A stretch of 55,898 nucleotides of DNA from Gammaproteobacteria bacterium (lineage in GTDB: Bacteria; Pseudomonadota; Gammaproteobacteria; GRL18): positions 1 to 55,898 of the forward strand of contig JADGEK010000024.1 in NCBI GenBank assembly GCA_016744395.1, written 5' to 3'. A model generated the notes under the pieces. It had not been told where the DNA came from. It did not search any database and was given only the letters and a program-made list of their open reading frames with translations. The position numbers were made by a program, and so were the translations under genes. Below are positions 47,001 to 55,890 of the stretch, piece by piece. Position 1 is the first letter of the stretch; each line of letters begins with the position of its first letter.

Positions 47001-47448
47001 AACGGCAGGTGTGTTTCCTAAACTTAAAGAACAGGTGGTAGAGATTGGAATGGATGATTTCATTGCCAAGCCTTTTAAGATATCAGAGATATTTAATAAA
47101 ATAGAACAGCATATGGGTTTCAAGTTCGAACGAGAAGCACTTCATCATAAATTGGCAATACCTCAGATGAACTCGTCTTTAGAAAGTAAAAAAGAAATGC
47201 CTATAGAAGAGTTTATCAATAATCTGGTACAGATAAAAAAATCCAGTGAGATGGGAGATATTAGTCAGATAAAATCATTCTATAAAGCAATCAGTCAGAG
47301 TTGTGTACTACAAGATGAATTTAATGAAAAACTCAATGGTATGATAAAGCAATTTGATTTTGAGGGAATTCAAAATATTATTAAAGAAATATTGCTTGAT
47401 GTCGCTGAAACAGATGTGGATATGATTGGGGGCAATGGAAAAAAGTAA
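44023..47448 (+). CDS. hybrid sensor histidine kinase (Cache-HAMP-PAS-PAS-HisKA-HATPase-REC)
   Basis: 1141 residues. Membrane helix near 8-28, periplasmic Cache-type sensor (WQWWDKAKRAKHPIWTDPYF; VPFFYKKQFKGVATIDL), helix 2 near 305-325, HAMP, two PAS domains (YFYFTHDKKGQISYVSPS; FESSSQANLLYSDEG), HisKA with His654 (SHELRTPLNG), HATPase (GGTGLGLAISQRL) and a receiver with Asp960 (LMDIRMPEMDG). A C-terminal helical part of about 90 residues has no clear domain and no Hpt-type His. Start TTG 44023 with AAGGA 7 nt upstream. The stop overlaps the next gene's ATG, so both are translated together; the ligand is unknown. Confidence 0.92.
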   Translation: MRASIRFKIILLTVIPIALIYLLIFGFGVYQIQIHSRADVEEEMRRLTQHYAGIFSGFMNESAQIARSTAAIIEQNPKIPDHQIYAQVKSNLRHNRIVYGSAIAFERDPEYDNELFAPYAYRTSGRVQTLDIADITDYTTGHWQWWDKAKRAKHPIWTDPYFDKGVGDIVMATYAVPFFYKKQFKGVATIDLQLEILEETVNQGIDADLDLLIVTNKGEYVYHPDPKQIMTNSIYRDAEKYQQAGIKALADKMTSGKRGIVQLSAWETNQRQWVAFYPIINTEWSIALRVPEKVVLAQVRKQGIQIAGVLLFSLLLIIITVWLVIGKITQPLARLTAGVKSVAAGNLDATVEVTSNDEIGLLAQSFTDMAAKLSKRELDIREARSQGFSRIVQGLKGRYFYFTHDKKGQISYVSPSVQDILGYTPDEFQNFFKQYFVESPLNEQASEKIKLSFSGEQQEAFELELVARNSELLRFEVIEVPVKGEGGNIIALEGMAHDITERKREEEKFRVLFESSSQANLLYSDEGILDCNNAFLDLFGFRGKEEVLGSHLYSLTQAIQPDGQASFDKLNLLMSQAIEVGYQQYELMFERVGGSSFPAEIILTAATMNEQPVFIGLLQDLTERKLTEQETINAKEAAEEANKAKSEFLSNMSHELRTPLNGVLGYAQILQNDQQVTEDQMESLDAIKSCGHHLLTLINDVLDLSKIESGNMEFIVSPVDLSELIKGVYDMVLHRVAAKGIKLDLMMQDGLPRGIKTDATKLRQILVNLLGNAVKFTHSGTIALHVMEDCERKTDEIVDPTHKVQRSICFIVADTGIGIPEEKHQSIFDAFQQAKDGMDAGGTGLGLAISQRLIQEMGGTKIKLESSYGEGSAFSFSLPLIEVSDDELLIPRNEIYDDSFIPSLPEYLEITALIVDDRQTNRDILKRLLVASGFKTLEADNGKDAVELTLRHRIPLILMDIRMPEMDGISATQLIRKKLSEKQEAWDITIIAVTAGVFPKLKEQVVEIGMDDFIAKPFKISEIFNKIEQHMGFKFEREALHHKLAIPQMNSSLESKKEMPIEEFINNLVQIKKSSEMGDISQIKSFYKAISQSCVLQDEFNEKLNGMIKQFDFEGIQNIIKEILLDVAETDVDMIGGNGKK

Positions 47449-49358
47449 TGAATGACAATTTTCAGGAAACATTATTGTTGGTGGATGATAACCCAACTAA
47501 CTTACAAGTTCTATATCAAACCTTGGAAGGTCATGGTTATAAATTACTGTTGGCAAAAAATGGCGAAGATGCGATAAATATTACTCAAAAAGTGCATCCT
47601 GCTTTAATCTTACTGGATATTATGATGCCTGGCATGGATGGATATGAGGTTTGCCAAAAAATTAAATCTGAACAGGAAACATCCGATATTGCGATTATAT
47701 TTCTTTCCGCATTAGATGATGTGAAAGATAAAGTTAAAGGCTTCAATTTGGGGGCAGTTGACTATGTGGCAAAACCTTTTCAATCAGAAGAAGTGATTGC
47801 CCGGGTAGAAACCCATATAAAAATCAAACAACTTGAAAAAACACTGGAACAAAAAAATAAGCAACTTGAAGAAGACAATACATTGATCCTGGAATCAATG
47901 GGTGAAGGGTTGCTCGGTGTTGATAAGCAAGGTGATATTACCTTTATAAACCCTGCAGGTTCAGAGATAATGGGTTGGCTGGAACATGAAATTTTGACTA
48001 AGAGTTTCCATGATCTTTTTATGCATACGGATGATAACGGCCAACGTAACCCTATAGAAAAAGATAATATCTTTAACACACTGCGTGATCATAGAGTGAG
48101 GCAGAGTGACACTGATATCTTTTGGAATAAAAATGGGCAGTCTTTTCCTGTTGAATATACGGTGACTGCCATAGAAGGTAAAACAGATATTAGCAGTGCC
48201 TGTGTTGTTTTTAAGGACATCTCAGAACGAAAAAATCGTGAACAAGATTTAAGTAAGGCATTAGAGACAGTAGAAGAACTGAGAGAAAAATTACAAGTTG
48301 AGAATACTTATCTAAAAGCTGAAAGCTCCTATCTTCAGGAAGAAATTCGCAGTGAGCAAAACTATGGTGAGATTGTTGGTAATAGTCGTGCATTGATAAA
48401 AACAATGGAAGAAGCTGAACAGGTTGCTGTGACAGATACGACGGTACTGATCAATGGTGAATCTGGTACAGGTAAAGAATCAATGGCCCGTGCCCTTCAC
48501 CAGTTCAGCCCAAGAAAAAACCGTCCATTAATTAAGGTTAACTGCGGTGCAATCTCTTCGTCGTTAGTAGAGAGTGAACTCTTTGGACATGTTAAAGGGG
48601 CATTTACCAGTGCAATTAGTGACCGTACAGGGCACTTTGAACTGGCGGACAAAGGGACTATTTTTCTTGATGAAATTGGTGAATTATCATTAGATGTCCA
48701 AGTTAAATTATTACGTGTATTACAAGAGCAAGAAATACAACGGGTGGGCAGTGGTGAATTGATTAATGTTGATGTCCGTATTATTGCAGCAACCAATCGT
48801 GATTTGAGAAAAATGGTTGATGAGGGTACTTTCAGAATGGATTTATTTTATCGCTTGAATGTTTTTCCTCTAACGGTGCCCCCTTTAAGAGAAAGAAAAT
48901 CAGATATTCCTTTGTTAATAGCCAAATTTCTTGATCAATTAACTAAAAGGTTGGGAAAATCGTTGCAAGGTATTTCCGATGTCAGTATGGAGTTATTGAT
49001 GGATTATCATTGGCCTGGAAACATTCGTGAATTGCAAAATGTGATAGAGCGTTCAGCCATTTTATCCAAAACTGAAATTATTGAAGTGGATGATGCCCTG
49101 GTTCCCATTTCAATTGAACAGGTTAAATTGGAGATAAAGGATCTGGAATCATTGGATACTGAGAATAATGGAATAATTCCCCAACGTCTTTGTGAATATA
49201 AAACACTGGCAGAAAATGAAAAAGATTACATTACCCGTTTATTGAATGATTTGAACTGGGTGATTGGTGGTAAAAAAGGGGTTGCAGAAATACTGGATGT
49301 ACCATCAAGTACATTGCGTTCAAGAATGAAGAAATTAGGAATTGAGAGACCTGACTGA
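47448..49358 (+). CDS. response regulator with PAS and sigma-54 activator domains
   Basis: 636 residues: receiver (Asp57 in LLDIMMPGMDGYE, KPF Lys present), coiled coil (about 125-147), PAS (ILESMGEGLLGVDKQGDI), a second coiled coil, AAA+ (Walker A GESGTGKE 337-344, Walker B IFLDEIGEL) and Fis-type HTH (KGVAEILDVPSSTLRSRMKK). The sigma-54 contact loop reads GAFTSA (384-389) instead of GAFTGA. It partners the hybrid kinase it overlaps. Targets are not visible. Confidence 0.93.
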   Translation: MNDNFQETLLLVDDNPTNLQVLYQTLEGHGYKLLLAKNGEDAINITQKVHPALILLDIMMPGMDGYEVCQKIKSEQETSDIAIIFLSALDDVKDKVKGFNLGAVDYVAKPFQSEEVIARVETHIKIKQLEKTLEQKNKQLEEDNTLILESMGEGLLGVDKQGDITFINPAGSEIMGWLEHEILTKSFHDLFMHTDDNGQRNPIEKDNIFNTLRDHRVRQSDTDIFWNKNGQSFPVEYTVTAIEGKTDISSACVVFKDISERKNREQDLSKALETVEELREKLQVENTYLKAESSYLQEEIRSEQNYGEIVGNSRALIKTMEEAEQVAVTDTTVLINGESGTGKESMARALHQFSPRKNRPLIKVNCGAISSSLVESELFGHVKGAFTSAISDRTGHFELADKGTIFLDEIGELSLDVQVKLLRVLQEQEIQRVGSGELINVDVRIIAATNRDLRKMVDEGTFRMDLFYRLNVFPLTVPPLRERKSDIPLLIAKFLDQLTKRLGKSLQGISDVSMELLMDYHWPGNIRELQNVIERSAILSKTEIIEVDDALVPISIEQVKLEIKDLESLDTENNGIIPQRLCEYKTLAENEKDYITRLLNDLNWVIGGKKGVAEILDVPSSTLRSRMKKLGIERPD

Positions 49359-49432
49359 TTTAAAATCTTTAGCCAGGTTTATTTGTTTTTTTGAAGCAGG
49401 AGACAGGGCTGAAAATAAAACTTAGAAGTGAA

Positions 49433-49615
49433 TTAAACTGTTGTACCAGCTTTCTGAACTGGCGCTTTACTTAAAATGGCAAGGATAGCACCAGTAATGA
49501 AGCCAACCATTGCATTCATCCAATAAAAATCATTATTCCAGACAAATTGGTCAATTAAAGAACAAGCAATAGCAAAAAAAGTCGCTGTGGTGAGAATGGT
49601 TATTATTTTTTTCAT
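49433..49615 (-). CDS. small two-helix membrane protein, unknown
   Basis: 60 residues with helices IITILTTATFFAIACSLI and AMVGFITGAILAILSKA joined by a short aromatic loop (DQFVWNNDFYWMN). AGAGAA precedes the ATG. It converges with the activator gene. No family recognised. Confidence 0.5.
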   Translation of the reverse strand: MKKIITILTTATFFAIACSLIDQFVWNNDFYWMNAMVGFITGAILAILSKAPVQKAGTTV

Positions 49616-49942
49616 TTCAGTTCTCTTGTTTTCGATAAATTTATATATTTGATGGGTGAACTATACAGACAGTATCCGAGCATTGATGTAGGGAAATTCT
49701 GAAAAGCATGAAGTATTTTTTAATCTTATATATATTATATTCTTAATTAAATTTTCTAATCTATTTGTCAGGTGTTACCTGTAACTTGTTGTTATTTATT
49801 GATTCTGCAATATTTGTTACCTTGTCATCATTTTTTATAATGTCTCTGCGCTACAATACCCCCTGTTTTTATGACAAAATAGCCAAGGTTTTCCATATGG
49901 AATTTCAATCCATGTTAAGCACACTCACATAAAGGAGGTGAC
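49616..49942. other. intergenic region before the RDD-MoxR cluster
   Basis: 327 bp, AT-rich, no gene seen. A perfect palindrome TTCCATATGGAA lies at 49891-49902, 40 bp before the RDD gene, and a strong AAAGGAGGTGA ribosome site sits just before the ATG. Confidence 0.45.
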
Positions 49943-50686
49943 ATGCTTGATACAGTAAAAACAGCAGAAACGCCTGAGGGTGTGGAGCTTAAATTAACCT
50001 GCGTTAGTTTTTATGCGCGTGGTGTTGCATGGTTGCTTGATATTCTTATTCAAGGCTTTATCATCATCCTGTTCCTATTTATCTTACCCAGATTAGGGGA
50101 TTTTGGTCTGGGGCTATTATATATCGGAATGTTCTTTTTAAATTGGTTGTACCCCGTTTTTTTTGAAGTCTATTTTCAAGGACAGACACCAGGTAAGAAA
50201 GCAATGAAAATTCAAGTGCTGCTGATTGATGGCACCATGGTCACCTGGGGAGCATCACTGCTTAGAAATCTTCTAAGAACTGTCGATTTTCTGCCTTTCT
50301 TTTATGCTCTTGGTGTCATGACAATGCTGATGAGTCGAGATTTCCGTCGTCTGGGGGATCTGGTTGCAAATACAGTAGTGGTTTATAAACGTGAGCTAAA
50401 AGATAACTTGTTTCTTGATGAAAAGATACTTGATGCACAGGCTCAGACTTATGCGCCTGAGATTGTTTTAAGTGCTAAAGAACAGCAGACCATCATTAGT
50501 TATGCAGAACGCCAGAATAAATTATCTCCAGAACGAGCGGAAGAACTGGCCTTGTTGGCAACTCCCTTGTTGAATGATCTCCCTGTAAAGTCAAAGCAAT
50601 CATTAGATGATCGCGTGAATCACTCAGAATTTCCTGCCAGTGATCGCTTGCTTGGCATTGCTAATTATCTTATGGGGCGCAGATGA
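49943..50686 (+). CDS. RDD family membrane protein
   Basis: 247 residues. RDD signature: RGVAWLLDILIQGF with Arg/Asp/Asp pattern, three to four helices, GQTPGKKAMKIQVLLIDG and DFRRLGDLVANTVVVYKRE, then a soluble C-terminal part with helices. RDD proteins often sit beside SpoIIM-like, DUF4129 and MoxR genes; some act in ion or polar-solute transport, but the role here is unknown. Its ATG has a near-perfect ribosome site. The stop overlaps the next start. Confidence 0.9.
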   Translation: MLDTVKTAETPEGVELKLTCVSFYARGVAWLLDILIQGFIIILFLFILPRLGDFGLGLLYIGMFFLNWLYPVFFEVYFQGQTPGKKAMKIQVLLIDGTMVTWGASLLRNLLRTVDFLPFFYALGVMTMLMSRDFRRLGDLVANTVVVYKRELKDNLFLDEKILDAQAQTYAPEIVLSAKEQQTIISYAERQNKLSPERAEELALLATPLLNDLPVKSKQSLDDRVNHSEFPASDRLLGIANYLMGRR

Positions 50687-51816
50687 ATCAGGAGCAATTT
50701 ATTTGTGCCCATGAGCAGCAATGGCTTATTATGGAAGTGCTGCTTGATCCCGTCCTGCTTAAAGATATGAAGGAAGAAACAAGGTCAGATTTAAGTTGGT
50801 TCAAGCAATGGAGAAAAAAACGTAAAGATAAAAAGAAAATAATCATTACGCCATACCAGAAAAAAATTAGAGCACTAAAATTAGAATCAATTCTGAATGC
50901 TGACTTCCCTGAATTGTATCGGGAGATGTGTCACCATTTATCCTTGGCACAAGCCAGACGTTACAGTCCCTATTTGATTGAACATTTAAGTTCTTTGGTG
51001 GATCGAGCTCATCAGGTGTTTTATCGACAAAGCCATATTCATAGTGAAAGTGCTTTTGCTGCATTGATATTCTTTTTTACTCATCAATTTCCACAAACCG
51101 TTCGTAGTGAGAGTCGATGGGTGTGGTTATCCTCTGCGGTCTTTTATCTGCCATTGATTTTTATGATTGTGCTAGTACAGTTCTGGCCAGAGTTCGTTTA
51201 TAGCGTTATGTCACCTGATCAGGTGATGGGAATGGAAAGCATGTATGATCCTCAGGCTGATCATATTGGGCGTGAGAGAGGTTCAGATTCAGACAGTAAA
51301 ATGTTTGGTTTTTATATTTTGAACAATACGGGCATTGGCTTCCGTACGTTTGCGACAGGCTTGATGTTTGGCGTTGGAAGCCTGATGACTCTTTTGTTTA
51401 ATGGTCTGCATATTGGTGCTGTTGCAGGTCACTTAACCCAAATTGGCTATGGCAGTACTTTCTGGCCTTTTGTCTCAGGCCATAGTGCAATGGAACTGAC
51501 CGCCATTGCACTCAGTGGTGCAGCAGGATTGAAATTAGGATTTTCAATATTAATTCCTGGACGAAAAAGTCGCTATCAGTCTCTATTGGATGCTGCAAAA
51601 ATATCCGTGAAAATTATGGCAGGTGCAGCGGTGATGTTTTTTATTGCAGCATTTATTGAAGCATTTTGGTCATCATCTCAAACGATTGCATCGAATGTTA
51701 AATATGCGGTTGGCATTGCAATGTGGCTATTGGTTTTTTCCTATTTTACTTTTTCGGGTCAAGAAAAAAATCAGTCTATTAAGCATAAGGCTCATAAAAA
51801 GGAACTGGAGAAATGA
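50683..51816 (+). CDS. SpoIIM-like (stage II sporulation M family) membrane protein
   Basis: 377 residues: a soluble helical N-terminus (about 1-150), then five or six helices. The family core is NNTGIGFRTFATGLMFGVGSL, NGLHIGAVAGHL and WPFVSGHSAMELTAIALSGAAGLKLG. Despite the name, gammaproteobacteria do not sporulate; the family is common in MoxR clusters with unknown function. Overlaps by 4 bp with both neighbours (ATGA type). Confidence 0.88.
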   Translation: MNQEQFICAHEQQWLIMEVLLDPVLLKDMKEETRSDLSWFKQWRKKRKDKKKIIITPYQKKIRALKLESILNADFPELYREMCHHLSLAQARRYSPYLIEHLSSLVDRAHQVFYRQSHIHSESAFAALIFFFTHQFPQTVRSESRWVWLSSAVFYLPLIFMIVLVQFWPEFVYSVMSPDQVMGMESMYDPQADHIGRERGSDSDSKMFGFYILNNTGIGFRTFATGLMFGVGSLMTLLFNGLHIGAVAGHLTQIGYGSTFWPFVSGHSAMELTAIALSGAAGLKLGFSILIPGRKSRYQSLLDAAKISVKIMAGAAVMFFIAAFIEAFWSSSQTIASNVKYAVGIAMWLLVFSYFTFSGQEKNQSIKHKAHKKELEK

Positions 51817-53462
51817 AGCTCGAATCATTAACTCTAGAAGTCAGGCCAAGGACACCATGGGAATCAATGGACGTTGCCGTCCGCCTTGCGGTGACTCATT
51901 GGCGATTACTCTTATCCAGCTGGATGATAACTGTTTTTCCTTTATTTTTAATGATTAATATTATTTTATTGGAAGAGTATCCGTATTGGGCTTTTTTCAT
52001 TGTTTGGCTCTTAAAGCCACTTTATGATCGTGTTCCCCTTTTTGTTTTATCCAGAGTTATCTTTTCTGAGAAGACTTCCTGGAGAGATGTGCTAAATGCG
52101 GTTCCAGCCTTTTTTAAAACAGGAGTTTTTTCATCTTTGACTCTCTATCGTTTGGATCCCAGTCGTTCATTTGGTTTGCCTGTCAGGCAATTGGAAGGAC
52201 TTAAAGGGAAGAGTAGAAGAGAGAGAATGCATACGTTGGGTCGGGCTTATAACAATCGTGAAGTATTATTTTTTATTTTGTGTGCACATCTGGAATCACT
52301 GATTTCACTGGGTCTGATAGGACTGGCATTAATGATGCTGCCAACTGATATGGCCTTTCAAAGTGTAGAAACTATTTTTACAGGTGAGGATCCAGGACTG
52401 CTTTCTAACATTCTATCAATGGTTTTATATTTTTTTGTGATGATGATTGTTGAAACATTATATGTTTCAGGTGGCTTTGTTCTGTATTTAAATCGTCGCA
52501 CCATTTTAGAGGGCTGGGATATAGAACTGGTGTTTAGAAAACTTTCCAAAAGAGCTTTATTACAAAAACAGCAGGAAGGTGCTTTAGTTCAAGGCTCACT
52601 TTTAAAGAGTAAGGTGCAATCCATCCTGATTGTTCTATTTTCTTCAAGTCTGTTTCTTGCTGGAAATGGCTTGCCTCAAAATGCACAGGCACTTTCACAA
52701 AATGCATCCACTGCTTATGAAAAAATTCTCCCGCCAGTTTCAGCACAAAAATTACCACCAGAAGCCTCTTCTGAAAGCATAAAGGAAACAATGGAGTCTC
52801 CAGCTTTTAACCGCTTCAAACAGGTGGACACTTTGGAATATACGGGGAAAAAGGAAGAACAGGATGATTTGGATCTGAGCAGTTCATGGCTTACAGATAT
52901 ATTTGAAAGCATCGGAAAGACTCTGGCTTTTTTGTTTGAAATTATTCTCTGGTGCATTGCTTTAATACTTATTTTTTTACTCGTAAAATATCACCAACAC
53001 TTACAATTTGGTTTTGGAAAATTATTTAAACCTAAAGAGAAAAGTACTCCAATACCTGAAATACTATTTGGCCTGGATGTCAGAGAAGAGTCTCTTCCTG
53101 ATGATGTTGCTGCACAAGCAATGGCACTTTATCAACAGAAAGACTATCGTGCCTCTTTAGCTCTCCTTTATCGAGCAACTCTTGCTTATCTGGTGAATAA
53201 CTATGAATTTACTCTGGCCAAGGGGGCCACAGAAGGGGATTGTTTGAAATGGGTAGAAACCAGGCTGTCGTCAAAGATAGAATCAATAGAATTGGAAAAA
53301 AAATACTTTGCTGAATTAACCAGAGCCTGGCAATTAACGGCTTACGCACATCGTTTTGTTCCAGAAGAACAAATGGCCCGTTTATGCCAGGATTGGTCTC
53401 GATTTTATGATAAAAGAGTCGATTCACAGACAAATAATTCCAGAGGACTAAATGATGAATAA
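51813..53462 (+). CDS. multi-pass membrane protein with C-terminal DUF4129
   Basis: 549 residues. The N-terminal half has several helices (WMITVFPLFLMINIILLEE; SLGLIGLALMMLP; YFFVMMIVETLYVSGGFVLY). An extracytoplasmic stretch follows (about 300-360), then a helix (IILWCIALILIFLLV) and a C-terminal DUF4129 domain (ALYQQKDYRASLALLYRA, AYAHRFVPEEQMARLCQ). Its position between SpoIIM and DUF4350 genes is typical of MoxR clusters. Molecular role unknown. Confidence 0.85.
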   Translation: MKLESLTLEVRPRTPWESMDVAVRLAVTHWRLLLSSWMITVFPLFLMINIILLEEYPYWAFFIVWLLKPLYDRVPLFVLSRVIFSEKTSWRDVLNAVPAFFKTGVFSSLTLYRLDPSRSFGLPVRQLEGLKGKSRRERMHTLGRAYNNREVLFFILCAHLESLISLGLIGLALMMLPTDMAFQSVETIFTGEDPGLLSNILSMVLYFFVMMIVETLYVSGGFVLYLNRRTILEGWDIELVFRKLSKRALLQKQQEGALVQGSLLKSKVQSILIVLFSSSLFLAGNGLPQNAQALSQNASTAYEKILPPVSAQKLPPEASSESIKETMESPAFNRFKQVDTLEYTGKKEEQDDLDLSSSWLTDIFESIGKTLAFLFEIILWCIALILIFLLVKYHQHLQFGFGKLFKPKEKSTPIPEILFGLDVREESLPDDVAAQAMALYQQKDYRASLALLYRATLAYLVNNYEFTLAKGATEGDCLKWVETRLSSKIESIELEKKYFAELTRAWQLTAYAHRFVPEEQMARLCQDWSRFYDKRVDSQTNNSRGLNDE

Positions 53463-54705
53463 CTCTGGACAAGTCTTACTCTACATTATTCTGTTATTGA
53501 TATCTCTAGCCACAGCCAATTGGTTTTATAATAATTTTGAATGGGTTAATGAAGAAAAGGAAGTAGGCTTTCAAGGAATTGCGAAGACTAATAAATTGCT
53601 GGCTTCTGAATTTTTTCTCAGAAAAATGGGTATTAATGTCCAACAGGTCAATGGCCTGGTGGCGTTTCGTAATCTCCCATCATCACAGCATACACTATTA
53701 ATCGCCACTCAAAGAGAAACTCTAAATAAAGAGCTTAGCCAAAAGTTATTAACCTGGGTACGCTCAGGTGGTCATCTGATTGTGGAAGCTCGAAATATAG
53801 AACGGGATGAAGATGGAAATTCAATTATTGATGATCCTCTACTTGAACCCTTCATGATTTTTTCTGAAGATACGAGTACTTGTGAGTGTAATGATGAAAA
53901 GAGTCAAGATACAGATGCTTTTCTTGAAAATTCGCTTGAAAATGAAATGAAAGAAGATTCAGATGATAAAAGCTCAAAAGAGGAAGATAGCCCTGTCGTT
54001 TTTTCTTTAAATTCTTCTCCAAGTACAGAGGTTGAAGTGAATTTCCCCTATGATATCTCGCTGGAAAAAGAGACTTCTAAAGCAGATATTTCATGGTTGG
54101 TCAAGGATGATGTCGGCCAGTATTTAATACAACTCCCGTTAGAACAAGGCCTCATAACCGTATTAACATCGACATCTATATTTAATAATGATTCTATTGC
54201 AGATCATGATCATGCTCGATTTCTACATCATCTGGTACAACAACCCAGGCATGATATGGGGGTCTGGCTGATTCGTGTTGATGATATGCCGCCATTATGG
54301 GAATGGCTCTGGAAAAATGCCTGGAATGCCATGTTCGCTCTGAGTCTTTTATTTCTTTTGTGGTTATGGCGAGCACCGCTGCGTTTTGGTCCACAATTAA
54401 ATGATGCATCCATGGCACGCCGCAGTCTCATGGAACATGTCCAGGCCAGTGGGTATTATCGCTGGCATAATGATCAGTCTGGCCAGTTATTAGCAAAAGT
54501 ACAAGATAGCTTATGGAATAAGATCCAAAAAATCCATCCTGATATACGACGTGAAAACCACAAGCAGGCCTATGTTAAGTTGGAAGATATTACGGGTATA
54601 AAAGAATCCTTGATAGAACAAGCATTGATGGTTGTTGATAGGGTGAATGAGCAGGAATTTGTAAAAAGAATTAGGATGTTGGAGGCGATAAGAAAACACC
54701 TTTAA
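53452..54705 (+). CDS. DUF4350 domain protein
   Basis: 417 residues: N-terminal helix (VLLYIILLLISLATANWFYN), a GATase-like DUF4350 domain (KLLASEFFLRKMGINVQQVNG; LIVEARNIERDED), a second helix near 290-305 (MFALSLLFLLWLW) and a soluble C-terminus. A strongly acidic insert (about residues 139-183, 53866-54000) interrupts the domain. It overlaps the DUF4129 gene by 11 bp. The stop codon directly abuts a structured repeat. Confidence 0.85.
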   Translation: MMNNSGQVLLYIILLLISLATANWFYNNFEWVNEEKEVGFQGIAKTNKLLASEFFLRKMGINVQQVNGLVAFRNLPSSQHTLLIATQRETLNKELSQKLLTWVRSGGHLIVEARNIERDEDGNSIIDDPLLEPFMIFSEDTSTCECNDEKSQDTDAFLENSLENEMKEDSDDKSSKEEDSPVVFSLNSSPSTEVEVNFPYDISLEKETSKADISWLVKDDVGQYLIQLPLEQGLITVLTSTSIFNNDSIADHDHARFLHHLVQQPRHDMGVWLIRVDDMPPLWEWLWKNAWNAMFALSLLFLLWLWRAPLRFGPQLNDASMARRSLMEHVQASGYYRWHNDQSGQLLAKVQDSLWNKIQKIHPDIRRENHKQAYVKLEDITGIKESLIEQALMVVDRVNEQEFVKRIRMLEAIRKHL

Positions 54706-54861
54706 AAGGTTGCTCGGGAATGGGTAGCTGTGAATGCGTGATGGAGAATGTGCTTTGTATTTGCCTTGCGGGGACACTCAAGCACATCCATGTGACGCTC
54801 AACTGCGCCATCCATGGCTTAAAAGCCCCGTAAGACAAATACAAAGCACATTCTCCATCAC
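54706..54861 (+). repeat. structured repeat, copy 3
   Basis: Arms 54738-54763 and 54836-54861 are perfectly complementary over 26 nt and continue inward to 36 nt with 34 identities. The 52-nt top holds hairpins CACATCCATGTG (54783-54794) and GCCATCCATGGC (54807-54818). The left flank (from GGTTGCTCG at 54708) aligns with the flank of copy 2. It separates the DUF4350 gene from moxR. Confidence 0.8.
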
Positions 54862-54927
54862 TCAGCGAGCCATTTTCTTGCTAAGGGTGGAAGAGAAAAA
54901 AACAACAATCTTTACTCAGGAAATAAA

Positions 54928-55890
54928 ATGGATAATACAGAAACAATAACCCAGATTTGCCAGTCAATTAAGGCAGAGATTTCAAATGCTGTGATTGGTC
55001 AAACTGAAGTGATTGAACAAATACTCATTGCCTTAATTGCCAGTGGACATGTGTTAATTGAAGGTGTTCCAGGTCTTGGAAAAACATTATTAGTTCAGGC
55101 TTTGGCCAAGACTTTTAGTGGTGATTTTGCACGTATTCAATTTACCCCTGACCTTATGCCCAGTGATGTGACGGGACATGTGCTTTATGATATGAAGTCG
55201 GAAAGTTTTAAAGTGAGAAAAGGACCTGTCTTCACCAATTTGTTATTAGCCGATGAAATTAATCGTGCGCCAGCAAAAACGCAGGCTGCATTGCTTGAAG
55301 TGATGCAGGAGCAACAGGTGACTCTGGAAGGACGTTCGATGTCTGTATCAAAGCCTTATATGGTTTTAGCAACACAAAATCCCATTGAGCAAGAGGGTAC
55401 TTATCCACTGCCTGAAGCACAACTGGATCGTTTTTTGTTCAAAGTACTTATTGATTATCCAGATGATAAAGAAGAGCTAAAGTTAGTGCAGCATATTACA
55501 GATAAGAAACTCGGTGATAAGCTGGATGTTTCGAAAGTAAATACGGTCGTTGCGCCAGAGGCGATCTCAAAGCTGCAACAACATGCTGCTTCATTGGAAG
55601 TGGATGAACAAGTGGTTCAATATGCGATAAATATTGTCAGAGCGACACGAAAGTGGCCTGGTATTTCTATTGGTTCGGGGCCAAGAGGCGGCCTTGCCTT
55701 GATTCGTGCAGCCAGGGCTTATGCGGTGGTTGATGGGCGTGACTTTATTACGCCTGATGATGTTAAAAAAATCACTTTGGCTGCAATGAGACATCGTATT
55801 GTCCTCTCTCCTGAAATGGAATTAGAAGGTGTACATGTTGATCGAGTTCTGGAAAATATTCTTGATAAAGTAGAAGCGCCAAGAAGTTAA
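54928..55890 (+). CDS. moxR: MoxR-family AAA+ ATPase
   Basis: 320 residues, complete. Walker A GVPGLGKT, Walker B LLLADEINRAPAKTQAALLEVMQE in part, sensor QNPIEQEGTYPLPEAQLDRFLF, C-terminal lid domain (SIGSGPRGGLALIRAARAYA). MoxR proteins act as chaperone-like ATPases, commonly with DUF58/VWA partners; these would be expected beyond the right edge. A 222-bp gap with copy 3 of the repeat separates it from DUF4350. Confidence 0.95.
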   Translation: MDNTETITQICQSIKAEISNAVIGQTEVIEQILIALIASGHVLIEGVPGLGKTLLVQALAKTFSGDFARIQFTPDLMPSDVTGHVLYDMKSESFKVRKGPVFTNLLLADEINRAPAKTQAALLEVMQEQQVTLEGRSMSVSKPYMVLATQNPIEQEGTYPLPEAQLDRFLFKVLIDYPDDKEELKLVQHITDKKLGDKLDVSKVNTVVAPEAISKLQQHAASLEVDEQVVQYAINIVRATRKWPGISIGSGPRGGLALIRAARAYAVVDGRDFITPDDVKKITLAAMRHRIVLSPEMELEGVHVDRVLENILDKVEAPRS

